From: Datnioides undecimradiatus
Taxonomy: Eukaryota > Chordata > Actinopteri > Lobotiformes > Datnioididae
Length of the DNA stretch: 64,000 bases
Direction of reading: 5' to 3'
NCBI GenBank assembly: GCA_008933995.1
Contig: WARS01000012.1
Coordinates: forward strand, 8,479,501-8,543,500
Made by a program: the position numbers and the translations under genes. The notes beneath the pieces were generated by a model. It was not told the DNA's origin, ran no database searches, and was given only the letters and a program-made list of their open reading frames with translations. The first letter of the stretch is position 1; each line of letters begins with the position of its first letter. Below are positions 40,501-52,343 of this stretch, piece by piece.

Positions 40501-41676
40501 GGACCGCGCCACTTACATGCTCTCCATTATGGCCGTGGCTGAAATCTTTGGCCGATTCTCCATTGGGTGGATACTGACCCGGAGGCTGTTTATGAAGAGG
40601 AAGCTGCTTGTGCTTCTGGCCTGTGTGATCACCATGACTGTGGATCTGGTGGGATTTACATTGGTTAGAGAGTTCTATGGCCTGGCTGTGTGCTGCACAT
40701 TATATGGGTTCTTTATGGGAACCCTAGCATGCACCCACATTCCGATGCTGGCTGAGGATGATGTGGTGGGCATAGATAGGATGTCTTCAGCTGCTGGAGT
40801 CTACGTGTTCATACATAGTTTTGCTGGGCTGGCTGGACCCCCACTTGGAGGTAAGAGTTATTGACTGCATTTTTTTATTTTCGAAAGAATCATTTATAAT
40901 TTAAATGTATGTAATGTTTCATTGACAATATTTCTCCACTGCCCCAACATCTTTTTAGCACTGAATTTCTAAAGTTAACTCACATGCAACAAATCAAAGA
41001 CAAAATTAGAATTAGAGTTTACAGTCCAGGTGACTTTAAATACAGTGGATATGAAAAGTCTACACACCCTTATAAAACCGCAGGTTTCTGTAAGATAAAG
41101 ACAGAAATAACAACAATGAAAATGCCATTATTATTGTATTTTAACAAGACCCCATATCCATCCAAAAGCCATAGAAAAAACTCTTTGGGCTGTACAGGAG
41201 TACAAAGACTCAGGAGATGGATTTTAAAAAATTACTGAAGGCTTTGGATGGATCTGTGGCATCATCAGTTTTGTTGTTTCAGCATCCTGTGACAATTAAA
41301 GTGAACTCGGTGTGTAAAATAGTTGGAGTGACCTTTAATGCTTCCTTTTCATCCTCTCCTATCCCCAGGAGTGCTTGTGGATGTGACTCAGAACTATGGG
41401 TCAGCCTTCTACTCCTGTGCAGTAGGCATGGGACTCAGTGCTCTGTTTCTGGGTTTGGTAAAACCTGCAAAGAGAGGATTACTCTGCAGAAGGAGAAACT
41501 CACAACGCCATGAAGATATAGATGCAAGCAAAGGGGACTCAGAGGAAAACAGTACAGTGCCTAAACCAGACAAAAGAACTGACAGCCATCATGATTGCTC
41601 TGAAGCAGCTGACACCTTGGATGATGAGCAGGCAGAGGCTACAAGAGATGTCCAGGAGGTTATTCGTTTTGCTTGA
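37571..41676 (+). CDS. slc16a6: Monocarboxylate transporter 7 (SLC16A6)
   Basis: Five coding exons: 37571-37808, 37985-38128, 38250-38378, 39849-40850, 41369-41676. They give 606 aa against 523 in human. The protein is a 12-TM major-facilitator carrier with the MCT signature in [20 protein letters not shown] at TM1, then [48 protein letters not shown] and [20 protein letters not shown]. The central cytosolic loop (about 150 aa in exon 4) is rich in Ser, Glu and Thr and longer than in human. In zebrafish slc16a6a exports beta-hydroxybutyrate from hepatocytes during fasting, so a similar role is likely if this is that orthologue. The start ATG follows an acceptor by three bases. It is divergent from arsg, as in human. 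Confidence 0.95.
38379..39848 (+). other. slc16a6 intron, no gene seen
   Basis: 1.47 kb AT-rich intron before the large fourth coding exon. No exon or recognisable repeat could be assigned. Confidence 0.55.
41043..41130. mobile_element. Tc1/mariner-type terminal fragment in slc16a6 intron
   Basis: TA|CAGTGGATATGAAAAGTC followed by TACACACCC is the terminal sequence of a fish Tc1/mariner-like family (consensus CAGTGGATATAAAAAGTC...), preceded by the TA target dinucleotide. No matching inverted end is found downstream, so this is a truncated copy. The right border is approximate. Confidence 0.6.
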
Positions 41677-42236
41677 GCTGAGGATAATAGAATAAGGGTA
41701 AAACAGCTGAAAGGCAAAGACTGCTGGAAGGTGCTGCAGTGATGTGATACAAAGAGAAAGACCAATATTAAGTGTTCATCATCTGCCATTGTAGATCTGA
41801 GAGAAATCTTGACAACTTTTAGATCACAATATGCACATAGCAATTATGCCTTACATAACTTATGTACCAAACAGTGTTTTTCTAGAATCAGTACTGTTAA
41901 AATGAAAGAGTATGTCATTAAATTAGCTTTAACTGAGTAAACGTTTGATATAGTCTTGCTTTAAGGGACAATATGTGAGGTATGGACATATGGGCATGTT
42001 CAAAATGGACCATGAGTGTTGCAGTGTTAATGGAAGTACCTTCAGTTTTAGATCTTCCAGAAATTCAACGCTGATACTTGATGAACTAATTACCTGCTGG
42101 TGATCAATATCATAATGATAACCAGAAAAACTTTGTCACAAATGTAGCTGCCAAGAATAATGAATTGCACAGATTCTGTAACATGTGTTATAGAAAATAC
42201 ATAAAGCTCAGGAGATAACATTTGTGATTTAAAGCT

Positions 42237-42242
42237 TTTATT
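42237..42242 (-). promoter_or_regulatory. Candidate amz2 polyadenylation signal (AATAAA, minus strand)
   Basis: This is the nearest canonical signal past the amz2 stop that I found on the minus strand. It lies within the slc16a6 3'UTR interval, so the two convergent transcripts may overlap. Confidence 0.4.
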
Positions 42243-42336
42243 TTTAATCAAACTGTCGCCAGGTTGACAGTGCACTGTTATGTGATATGAGATGTCAAAC
42301 TAAAACTATTTTTGTAATGAAAATGTGTTCAATCGC

Positions 42337-42342
42337 AATAAA
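42337..42342 (+). promoter_or_regulatory. slc16a6 polyadenylation signal (AATAAA)
   Basis: It lies about 660 bases past the slc16a6 stop. A second AATAAA lies near 42388. Between 41677 and this signal no coding signal is seen. Confidence 0.6.
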
Positions 42343-42702
42343 GCAACAGTGATTTGAACCTTTCAACCAGGCGTAACATTTTTTTTAATAAAATATAAAA
42401 TACTTCACATTAAATAGACTTCATGTACATATTTCATCTTTCTTTTAGAAAAACATATTAAGCTGAACTCATTCTGCCAGGAAACACATGGGCCCAAACA
42501 GTGTCTGATCTTTAAACTATTAAAACTCAAGATAGAACATGTGGTCTCCCAGATATTTCTCACATATGTGAAATAAGTTTTTAAGAAGATTAGGATCTGG
42601 TTTTATGTAGCAGGAAAGTTCACCTTGCTTGGTATACACGAGTAAGTCATAACTGTTGCACTGATTTCCCAAACACTTCCCATTTAACATGAGATATATA
42701 TT

Positions 42703-45671
42703 TCAGCTGTTTTTTTCAAGTATGCCGAGGCACCTGCGGAGCCACAGTCTGGATGTGTGGAAGGCTTCAGTGGGTTTGGGAAAGTGGAGCGCAGACTGAC
42801 AGGCAGAGGCCTCCTCTGGTGTGGCTCTTTGACTCTGGTCCTCCTCCATCCAGTGCAGTAAGGCCTGTTAAACACAGATAGACATTCAGGTGGGGGTGAA
42901 CATGGTCCACACTAATGGGCCGCAGTCATGAAGATATCAAAAGTGCCCATAGGATTTATTTTCAATAAATAAACCCTTCAACTCACAGAGGTCACAAAAT
43001 AGCACAAACTAATCGATTGAGCCAGTGATAGACATGCAACTCCCTTATTCTGCCAGGTAAAATTTCCGCCTGCTTTATAGGAGTCTGGTAAATTTGAACA
43101 GAGTGTAACAGCCTCAGTTTCCTGTTGGAAAATGCTGTCTGACAGCAAGGTAAAGTAGCGATCTAAATATAGTTTACCTTAACTGATATTGATTTGTTCA
43201 AGGTGAGTGTTGTTTAGGGTGGTTAAAATATGTTTTGCTGCTGTTGCCCATCACAGCAATGAATTTCTTAGCTTCTGTGCTGGTTGTATTCTCAGCTTCT
43301 CGAAACTGGGGTGGCCATTCCATTTACTGTAGTTCATACACTGTCTATTCATAAGTAAAAACAAACCAGCTTTAAAAAACCCGAAATTATCCTTTTACGA
43401 CTTTCTTAATTAAAGCCCAGAGCAGCTGCGAAGAAAATGACATATTTCCACAACAGCAGCTCCTTCTAATGAGCTATAATCTACCAAAGTATTTCCAATT
43501 TGTGTAGATGATTCTTTCATCTTGTGATTTAGTAAAACCACAAGCTTCTTTGTAAACTAGCGCACATGTCGCAACAAATCAACTCATTGTAATGTTGCCA
43601 TAGAAACAGTTAACAGCTTATGCATAAAACTCAGAAAAAAGGTGAATTATGTACTTTCTGAAACTGAAATATATTAATTTAGGTTAGCATTCGATCTGTA
43701 TTTAAGAAGCATAAGATTATGTGTGAAATATCTCTTTTACTCAGAGATATTTCTTGTTTTCTATGCAAAATGTTTTTGTTTTACCTTGTATCTTTCAGCT
43801 ATTTTGAAGCCAAGTGCAACCTGCAGCTTGCGTAGGCAGATGGGACAGAAATCCAGTGGCCTGCGATCAGACTCCTCCAGGTGGTTGGAGCCCTGCATGA
43901 GACAGTTCAACCACTGGCAATGCTTCATACCAAACATGTGGCCGATCTCATGGGTCATTGTCTGTAAAAAACATATATTTAACATGAGCTTTTTCAGATA
44001 ACAGGAGGAGGTTAGTATTGAGTGTCTTTATCAGAGATATTGACAAAAGTAAAGATGTGGAAGACCTTTGGCAAGAGCACCCAAAGGGTCATAGTACCAA
44101 AACTGAGGGAATGGAAGAGCATATTTGTTAGAAACCTTGCAGGATCGAAGCAGCAGAGTGCTGCTGATGGGGGGAGTGTAATATCCATCAAACACAGAGT
44201 AGTCCCCTCGCTTTGGCTGTAGTGATTTCTTCAGCCTTCCAGCGTAACTTCTGCTGTAGAAGTTGTCATCATACCTGGCAAAGCTAAAAACACCCATTCC
44301 TGTAAACACAGTAATGAAAAAACTGTAAGGATGAAGGTGATGAAATCTGTCTTGGATTGCATGCATGCATCACTTTGGCACCATCTAGTGGCAACTCATG
44401 CACATTACATCATCAGAGAAGGACCACATGACATGAACGAAGCAATATTGACTTCTTTCTTCTTTAATATTGTGCTTGTCCTGGACATGTCGAGGTATGT
44501 TAACAGCAGATTTACAGCATATTGAAACACTGTGGAATAATGTCATTCAATTTTCAAGCATTCATCTACAGAAATCACAGAGACAGTTAAATCTCACCCA
44601 TACTAAGAGAAGCCTGTCCAAAGACAAAATTCCAGGACTCTTTGGGGTACAGGTCAATCATTGTGATTCCAATAATACAAAAAGCATCTTTCGGTTTTCT
44701 GTTCCCCAAGAATCGTAGAAGGTCACCTAAAAAAGTAGAAAACAATAACAACAAAGCAAACTTGTGCACAGTCCAGTTGGAGATTGGACATTTTACATGT
44801 CATGTTCTTTTGTTCATTTGTACATAGAAAGTGGACGCTACTGCAAAACCAGTATGGCACAATTTAGGCTAGCCTCAGGTACTTACCAGTGAGGATCTGA
44901 AGGTTGTGTGAGTTACTGTTAACCCTGAAAGAGCATCCTGTTTCAGCCACAGTAACGGCAGGCAGAAACTTGACAGAAAGCCCATAAAAGAAGGCCTGGC
45001 AGTAATCTCTGAGCCACTCAACATACTGGTCTGTCTGGGCCCCCACCTCCCCAAAAGAACCTACAAGAGACATAGTTTGAATTAAAGCCAAGCAGCTTTG
45101 TAACATGCAGGAATCCGAGTAACAATGCAGCTGAATATACTATACATGCTTCATGTGGTCATTTAGTGACATTAACTACGTTGACACGTTTATTTTAAGT
45201 TCTCATGTATTACGTGTATACTGACACAGAGCAATAGCAAATATAAACATGCTTACATGTCCTTTCCTTTAAAACATTGCAAGGGCTGATGCTGTGAGAA
45301 CATTTTCACAAACACACCCACACACTTCACAAGGACTGAGGATTTCAAAGGCTGTAGCTGCACCACACACAAACATAGTCACCTATGGTTTGAATATAAA
45401 TAGTGCTGTGGCTCGCATTGGGGGTCTTGCGGTAAGGGTCTCTGTAGAAACTCTCAAAGTCTTGAGGCTCCTCAGGGTGAGCAGAGATCCAGTCTGAGTC
45501 AGAGTGCACTGTGATGGGTTGGAAAAGGGAACCCAGCTGCCCTGGGTGAAATCCTTCCTCCAGAAGATGTCTTTCTTCTTTCGTGTACTTGCTGTAAAGT
45601 TTAGCCAAGTCCGGACGTTTGGAGATCAAAGCTGTTTGCAGCCTCTCCACAGAGTGCTGGATAACCTGCAT
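42703..45671 (-). CDS. amz2: Archaemetzincin-2, zinc metallopeptidase
   Basis: Six coding exons (minus): 45383-45671, 44887-45060, 44598-44726, 44136-44299, 43785-43961, 42703-42864. They give 364 aa against 360 in human. The extended archaemetzincin zinc motif is complete: HEIGHMFGMKHCQWLNC, then CLM and, 17 residues after the Met, CPIC. Other conserved runs are PQDFESFYRDPYRKTPN and GITMIDLYPKESWNFVFGQA. It is a little-studied soluble metallopeptidase. MQVIQHS (45671) is preferred over the in-frame ATG at 45677 because it matches human MQIIRHS and CATGCAG before it can be an acceptor. The last exon (ALLHWMEED ... CLGILEKNS) starts with no Met and is easily missed. The gene is tail-to-tail with slc16a6. 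Confidence 0.95.
42865..43784 (-). other. amz2 last intron, no gene seen
   Basis: 0.9 kb between the IAERYK exon and the final exon. No exon or clear repeat is seen. Confidence 0.5.
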
Positions 45672-46295
45672 CTGCATGATCGATACACAATGTGAACATG
45701 GTTACAGATGAAGTATAGGTGAATTTTGCAACATGGCATTGCAATCATGTCATTTTTCTCCATTCCTGCCCCCAATGTCTACCCATAGGTACCTATAATA
45801 AGCTGACTGTAAGAGTGCTGTGAAAATAAACATTTAACTCTAAAGACTAAATATGTCTTTATTATATAAACACAGTCATGTGTAGCTTTATAGCAGCCAA
45901 ACGGGTAATAAAGGGTAATCAAGCAAACTGTATAATATGTTACAGAAAATTGTATGAAACATAGATCGAAATGTATATAGGTTAGGTTAAAAATAGCAGA
46001 CAACAGCTTATTGAGGTAATGCAACGTAGCATAAGCATGTAAGTAAATTTAAATGTAAAAACCTGCCTGGAAAGACACTGTAGGTTGATTTCACATATAG
46101 GATAACGAACGCTGTTCTTTCGTCAGCACAAAATACGTAAAAAACATATCAGTTTGGCAAAAGGAAAGCCTGTCATTCGATCCTCTTCCAAGGAAATTAT
46201 TTTTCAATTGACTTAAAACAATTATTCGAGCTTTAAAACAATAAAGGTTGGATAATTCTTCCCGACGAAGTTAAGTAGTTCACTATGGAGTTGAC

Positions 46296-46337
46296 ACCGG
46301 AAGTCTTTTCCACTCTGTACGTAATCTGGTGACGTCA
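46296..46337. promoter_or_regulatory. Shared amz2/fam104a promoter with ETS and CRE sites
   Basis: ACCGGAAGT (46296-46304, ETS consensus) and TGACGTCA (46330-46337, CRE palindrome) sit 26 bases apart between the head-to-head genes. No TATA box is evident, as is typical of bidirectional housekeeping promoters. The transcription starts are not proven. Confidence 0.45.
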
Positions 46338-46339
46338 GG

Positions 46340-47078
46340 TAAACAGAAGGGTGGAGCTTCTCACTTCAGGCGACATTGACGACAAGCAAAGAAGACGAGC
46401 TTTCTGTCATGGTACACCGAGCTATTCCGACGTTTCGTTTATCCTCCCGTGGGTAACATTAAAATATAATGTAGTTTTAACTTTACTGCTTCGTTGGTTT
46501 CTCGCTTCAGACTGCTGTCACGTACAGGCAACAGTTAACCAAAACTAACGACAAGTGGACGGAATACGAAAGCGGAAGAACTTTCCGTTAGCATGGTGCT
46601 GCATTAGTTAGCTAAAGCTTGACAAGTAGCAGATATAACATACCACGGTAGCAGCTAGCAGGCTAGCTTGCTCTCTGTGCTGTCATGCCCGGGGCTCCTC
46701 GAGATTTCACTGCGTAAACGAGAACGGCTAACGTTAGTAGTTAGCTGGTATAGCTTTCAGACGCCCAGCAGCAGTTTGTACCTCAGCCGAGGCGTAGGCA
46801 GGGTGGACTGGACTTGGATTTGTGACAGGTTTGAACTAACCCACAGCTGAGGTTTGTTCTTTCCTACAGCGACCTGTGCTTGAGCCGTCTGGAGGATCGT
46901 TCACTCACCCATCCTAGACTTTCTGATGAGATGAGAAGGAGCCTGCCACACTGAGTTTCTGCGAAATGATCGTGGAGCTGTAACAAAGCCAAAGCTTTAA
47001 AATAAGACATCTCTGACCGGCTCTGAAGGAGTGTCAGTCTTTCTCTTTGCCAAAAGAACATCCGTCAAGACTGCAGAA
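46340..47078 (+). other. Presumed 5'UTR of fam104a
   Basis: GC-balanced sequence between the shared promoter and the fam104a ATG. GCTAGC-type words near 46650 are simple local repeats. An internal 5'UTR intron cannot be excluded. Confidence 0.4.
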
Positions 47079-48252
47079 ATGCTGACTGACAACAGGTAAC
47101 GAGAATAACGATTTTGTCGTCAATACGGCCTCAGCATTACATATAATATCCTTTGATAATTGTTTCACTTTATTGTAAAACAGCATCATATTACACATTA
47201 TCATCACCACAATCATTGACCAAGACATTGTCCAAGAGTATTTAGTCTGGCAGTGCACCATCAATGTGATTTCAACATTATATTCAGTCTCTGAATATAC
47301 CTCGTGATGGTATGTTGATCAATGCGTTCTCATTATGGGATTGCCACATGTCTGATCATGTAACCGCTTGAGTGTGGCTATTTTTGGTTCTTCTTCATGT
47401 TCTCTCTTTGTTATACTCAGCCTTTCTCCGCCCCATCTCTCTCTCTCTCTCTTTCACTCCCTGCCTGCATCATTTCTGTCGCATTATCTCTTTCAGTTTC
47501 ATGTACACTCCACTGTCCTCACAACACTGTCTGTTCCTTCCATGTCTGAATTTGCACAGGAAACGACACCGTAGCTGTGACAGTGAGGACGATCAACAGC
47601 TGAGTCCTCTGGCCAAGAGGTCAGGAGGGGGTCCCAGCCTGCTTGTGTCCGATTTGGACTCAGAGGTTAGACTGACTTTATGTTTATATTCATCTGAAGA
47701 CCATACATAGACCCAGGTTTACCTATATTTCAGCTGACAGAATGATGAAAGTTATCTTTAGGCAGAAGATGCACTTCTCAGTTAAGGTAATTTATTTTCT
47801 GTCATTGCCTGCACAATGTAAACCCCATTGAAAGCTGAACCAAACATTCTGGGATCATGCATACAAATACACATGACTCTGCATTGCACATGCAGTGGAC
47901 CACTGTCAGGAAAAGCTCAGAATGTTTTATTTAAAGACTCTGCATCCATCCATGAAAGTACACTTCAGTGCCCATCTCTGTTCTGTATTTGCAGTCTTCC
48001 AGCAGCGACAGCAGTAATGGGATCAGTAGTCCAGAGAGAGCAATAGTGGTCAGCACCAGACCTTGCATACACAGCCAGAGCAACCGCATCACCCAGTACC
48101 CCCGCAGCCCAAAGCCTGAAGACTCTGCTAGCTCCTTGCAGCACGGTTTCCATGGTGACGGCAGCACTGTCTCTTATGACTACATCAACAGAGTCCTGAG
48201 GGAGGCGCACTTCAGTAGTCTGCAGACCAGAGGGCGTCCAGGCTCGACATGA
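47079..48252 (+). CDS. fam104a: FAM104A/VCF1, nuclear cofactor of p97/VCP
   Basis: Three coding exons: 47079-47095, 47560-47665 and 47995-48252, giving 126 aa. The N-terminus MLTDNRKRHRS is a basic nuclear-localisation-type segment matching human MLSESRKRRRS. A serine-rich middle (SSSSDSSNGISSPERA) follows. The C-terminal helix YDYINRVLREAHFSSLQTRG matches the p97-binding helix of FAM104A/B. Those proteins (renamed VCF1 and VCF2) bind p97/VCP and promote its nuclear localisation. In human the gene lies at 17q25.1, away from both flanking blocks. The short first coding exon (five codons plus two bases) explains why the start is easily missed. Confidence 0.93.
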
Positions 48253-49433
48253 CTGCGACCTCCAACCCCTCTCCTGATCTTTTGTCCCTTGCCCATCAGT
48301 GCTGACACTGCTGGCATGGTGGCTCCTCCTTGAAAGCCTCAAGTGATACACTCGGGTCAGGGGGAAGGGGATGATGAGTGGGGAGGTTTACAAATTTTGG
48401 GCACAAAGGCTCATCCCCACCTCACCATTGTACCATTTGTCAAGACCATAAGCACATCCGCCTTTCCATGGCCCAGCCACTGTGGTTTATTGTGCAGTAT
48501 TGATGTGTATGTGTGTTTGTGTGTGTGTGTGTGCGCGCACCCTGTGCACTTTATAAAGAGGTATCACCCTCTTTACATGCGTGCGTTGATGCGTGGACAT
48601 TTTCATTGGTGCTAATCACAAAAGTGTGATAATCCAAAGTGCTTGCAAAAGTAAATATAGTTAAGCACTTTACTCAATAACTCCTCATTCTGTTTACTCT
48701 CGACTGGGGAAGTCAGTCGTATGTTTGTATCTGTGATGTGGGAGCTGTAGCGTTCCCAGTCACAGTGGAAGTTCATGAGGGCCAATGGATTCAAACCTGA
48801 GGAGCATTATTAAAACAATCCAATAAAACATTTTAGGCCTTATTTGTTTTCTTTGACCAAAGCGGTAAAGTTAAACTATAGTGTATTTCCAGTTATTTTC
48901 ACTGTTTACATGAATCTCTATTGTTTTGGTGTGGCAGGTCAGTGGGTTCAAGGTAACAGAACAGAAATTCCGCATGAGACTCACCAACAAAATCCAACCT
49001 CAGATTAGAACCTGGCTAATTATAGAACAGTGAGAGTAGACACTGGAGTCTGCGGCTCAGGCAGCGTCATGCTCAGCACAGTGCTCCGAATGAAAAACAG
49101 CCTCAAGGAAACACTCTCTAAATTAATTTGTAACCATGTGTTTACTTCTTCGACATTTTACACATCGTGTGTGTGTGTGTGTTGTAAGCCTGTCAGCCAT
49201 ACTTGTTTACGTATGGATGAATACGACCAGCGCACTGTGTTGCATAATAAAGAAGAGAGATGTGAAAGTGATTCATATTTTGTGTAATTTTCCAAATCAT
49301 TTGACATTGAAATAAAGAATTGCTAAAAGTGATGTCCACAGCATGTCACTGATGCCGTTTAGACCTCTGTTAAGCACAATGGAACAAGACTCATTTCTGT
49401 AGTAGTTAGTGCTGTAGCAAAAATACAGCATGT
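48253..49433 (+). other. fam104a 3'UTR with two poly(A) signals
   Basis: AATAAA occurs at 49246-49251 and 49311-49316. A TG/GC dinucleotide repeat lies near 48508-48538. No other gene is seen. Confidence 0.6.
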
Positions 49434-50412
49434 TTTATTGTTCTTCAGCATGTGCAATAGCATAGCTCATGTTCACTGAAACCAAATACATCAGTAGCGT
49501 TTATTGTGTGAATCAGTAGGTTGTATTACCATCTGGGCATGTAGCTAATGCTACATTCCACAGTTGTGAACAACACAGCACAGACTGTAACTGAAATAAG
49601 GAGGAGATAGTTGATTGCTTTCATGAGCAACTGGTCATGAAATTGCAGGTATTTTGCATTATGCTGACCGCAGATGTTTTATCACACATAATTCCACACA
49701 CTGATTATGCACATAGAATATCTCAGTTATGAGTTTTCCATTAGTTCTCCAGACAGGTTTTAAATCATAGACATGCACTCTACGACCACTCTCATGGGTA
49801 TGTTTGAATCAATACAGGGTGGAAGGTAATAAATAATTTGTAAACCAACACTCAACGTTTACATTGACATAATAGCTTAGTACCAAAAAATATGGAAGAC
49901 AACTCTCATTTGTAGGTTTATGAGTCCATAAGAAAAGCAAACTGTAGTGCAAATTATTAAATGGAGGGATTCTCCCCCCAGAGGTTCAGGGTGTGCTGCA
50001 GAGGCCTAAGAGTTGTTTCAGTTAGCTGAAAGGAATCCTGAGATAAAGCAACTGTCAATAATAACCTGTACTTCAAGACAGCCATTTCTGGTAAAATATT
50101 GAAATCATACCTCAGCCACAGCTTACAAACCAGTCCTCACTTATAACAACAGTTGATAGGTTTCTCATACGAACTGTAGTTGCGTGTCCTAAATCTCTGT
50201 CTCCTTGACTCAATTTGCTCTTTAAATACAACTTCTGAGGAGGCACCATACAGATAAAAACAGAAAAGCCTAACAATGTGAATCTGCTGTCTGTGTACAG
50301 TTATACGTTTACAGATCAGATCAAAGTTTATAAAATTAAATAGATTTGTGAAAGCATATTACATGATGACATCATTGGTTTAACTGTAACAGTTCCAGCT
50401 GTAAAACGTTGG
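49434..50412 (-). other. Presumed tepsin 3'UTR
   Basis: AATAAA on the minus strand (TTTATT at 49434-49439, another near 49500) lies about 0.9 kb past the tepsin stop. It converges with the fam104a 3' end only about 120 bases away. Confidence 0.5.
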
Positions 50413-52302
50413 TCAAAAGTTGAGAAATGAGAAGGCCGATACTGGTTGGCTGCTATCTGGGCTGAAAACTGACGGACCATCGTCACTGGTTTTACCGATG
50501 CTGTTGTGCCCCATCGGATTCTCCCTTATGCTGTTGTCCATGGTGTGTTTCTCTCTTTCACACAGGGTCCTCCCCTTTGTCACCAGCTCCATACCACTGA
50601 ACAGGGACAATCTGCTGAGACAGGGCTGCTCACTCTGGGGCTCAGGTGCAGCGGGGGAGCACCTGTCCGTGTTAAGCTCTGTTTCATCTGCAACCGATTC
50701 AGGCTCTGCAGTCCTGACTGACTCCACCTGGTTTTGCAGCGGCTCTTGCTGAATGGGAGGAAGTTTCTCCTCACCTGAGGAGTCCCTCTGGGCCAAGGCC
50801 TGACTAGAAGGGGAAGGGGGGTGATTTGGTGGTTGGGAGTCATCTCCAGGTGAGGTGACAAGCTGATAATGGTTGAGGTTGGTGCTATCAGCCGTGTGGA
50901 TTGGTAGTAAAGGGTATGTAGATGTGGGAAGCTGATTAGTTGTTGCCTGATGGGTGATGTTTGCTGTGTCCTGCCTCGGAGTGTGTGGAGATCCACCCAT
51001 CAGAGCCTCGAACTGTCGCAGGATCTGGTGAGAGGAGATAAGAACAAAAGATACACCCTCATGTTGAGCACTATCTAGTTTTGTTCTACCAGTCTTCTTT
51101 GAAATTTGTGTAGATTTCTTTTTGGGTCTCTTGTACCTTGGTGGCTTTGTTCGCCACAGGTCCTGGAGGGCCCTCACTCAGCTGGCGCAGCCTTCGTTGA
51201 GTAGCTCCAAACATTTGTTCCAGAGAGAGGAGGTCAGAGGTCAGGAGGCATGATACAGCACACAGTGCGCGCTGGAAAACAAATATGCGTGTATAGGGAC
51301 TACACAGCACCATAAAGAAAACATGTGAATCTACAGTGAATCTCAGCTGCTGTTACCATCTTAACAGTGTTTGAGGAATCTTGAAGCTTGCTCGAGAGCA
51401 ACTCCAGCACGACCTCACAGTTGAGGATGGAACACCTGACAAATGAAGAGAGACAGATCAGTCCACACCAGTCCCAGTTATAAAAAAAAAAAAAAAGAAC
51501 ATTACAGTTCATCAGCACAAATGGCTCTATTCTCGGTCTAATTTTAGATGCACTAACTCTTTGATGAAGTGCTGACTCTCCTCTCTGGACAGGAAAACTC
51601 TTGATCCTTCACTCAGTCTGCTGATAAGTGCCATCTCCTGGCCACAGTCCCCCAACTGCAAGGCCTCCACCCTGGACACCGGAGCAGTGTATGAGACGAA
51701 TGATGTGGAGAAAATAAGATTATGTATTTTTGTCTATGTTTTTAATGTAATGCTAACGCTACCACTCACCTCTCTGATAAGTCCCCACTGCTCTCCCTAC
51801 TGGCCCCCGACTGGCTCCCAGTACCGGCTGACTTGCTGCCCACAGAGGCCCTGCTGGTAGCTACAATATCCTGAGAGGAGTTGTGAGAGGAGCTGTTGCC
51901 ACTGTCGGTCTCCTCCCAGCCACCTCCTATCTGCCCTGGACACCTCTGGATCAGTGCTGCAGTGTAGACACACAGTAGTCTGTACAAGTCTGAACAAGTA
52001 TGGACAACCTGAGCTGGTCAATGATTTAAATGTTTCCACCACACTAACGTCTCACCTTTTGGTCTACGAGCAGGCAGGTTATAGGCACATGCAGGCACTG
52101 CCACCTCTATGGGTGCAGACGGCGCAACCACAGCCCGGTAATGGTTGTCATGGAGACGGATGCCCTGGTGTTCAGTTGGGGGAAGGACAGCGCTGGCCAC
52201 TACCTCTGCAGCCTTTTGGATCTTATCCAGCAGTGAGTCACTGCCACCTGATGCCGACCAGGTACAGACGTGAGAAAGAACAGACGATGAGCTTGGACTG
52301 GA

Positions 52303-52343
<41 letters not shown>

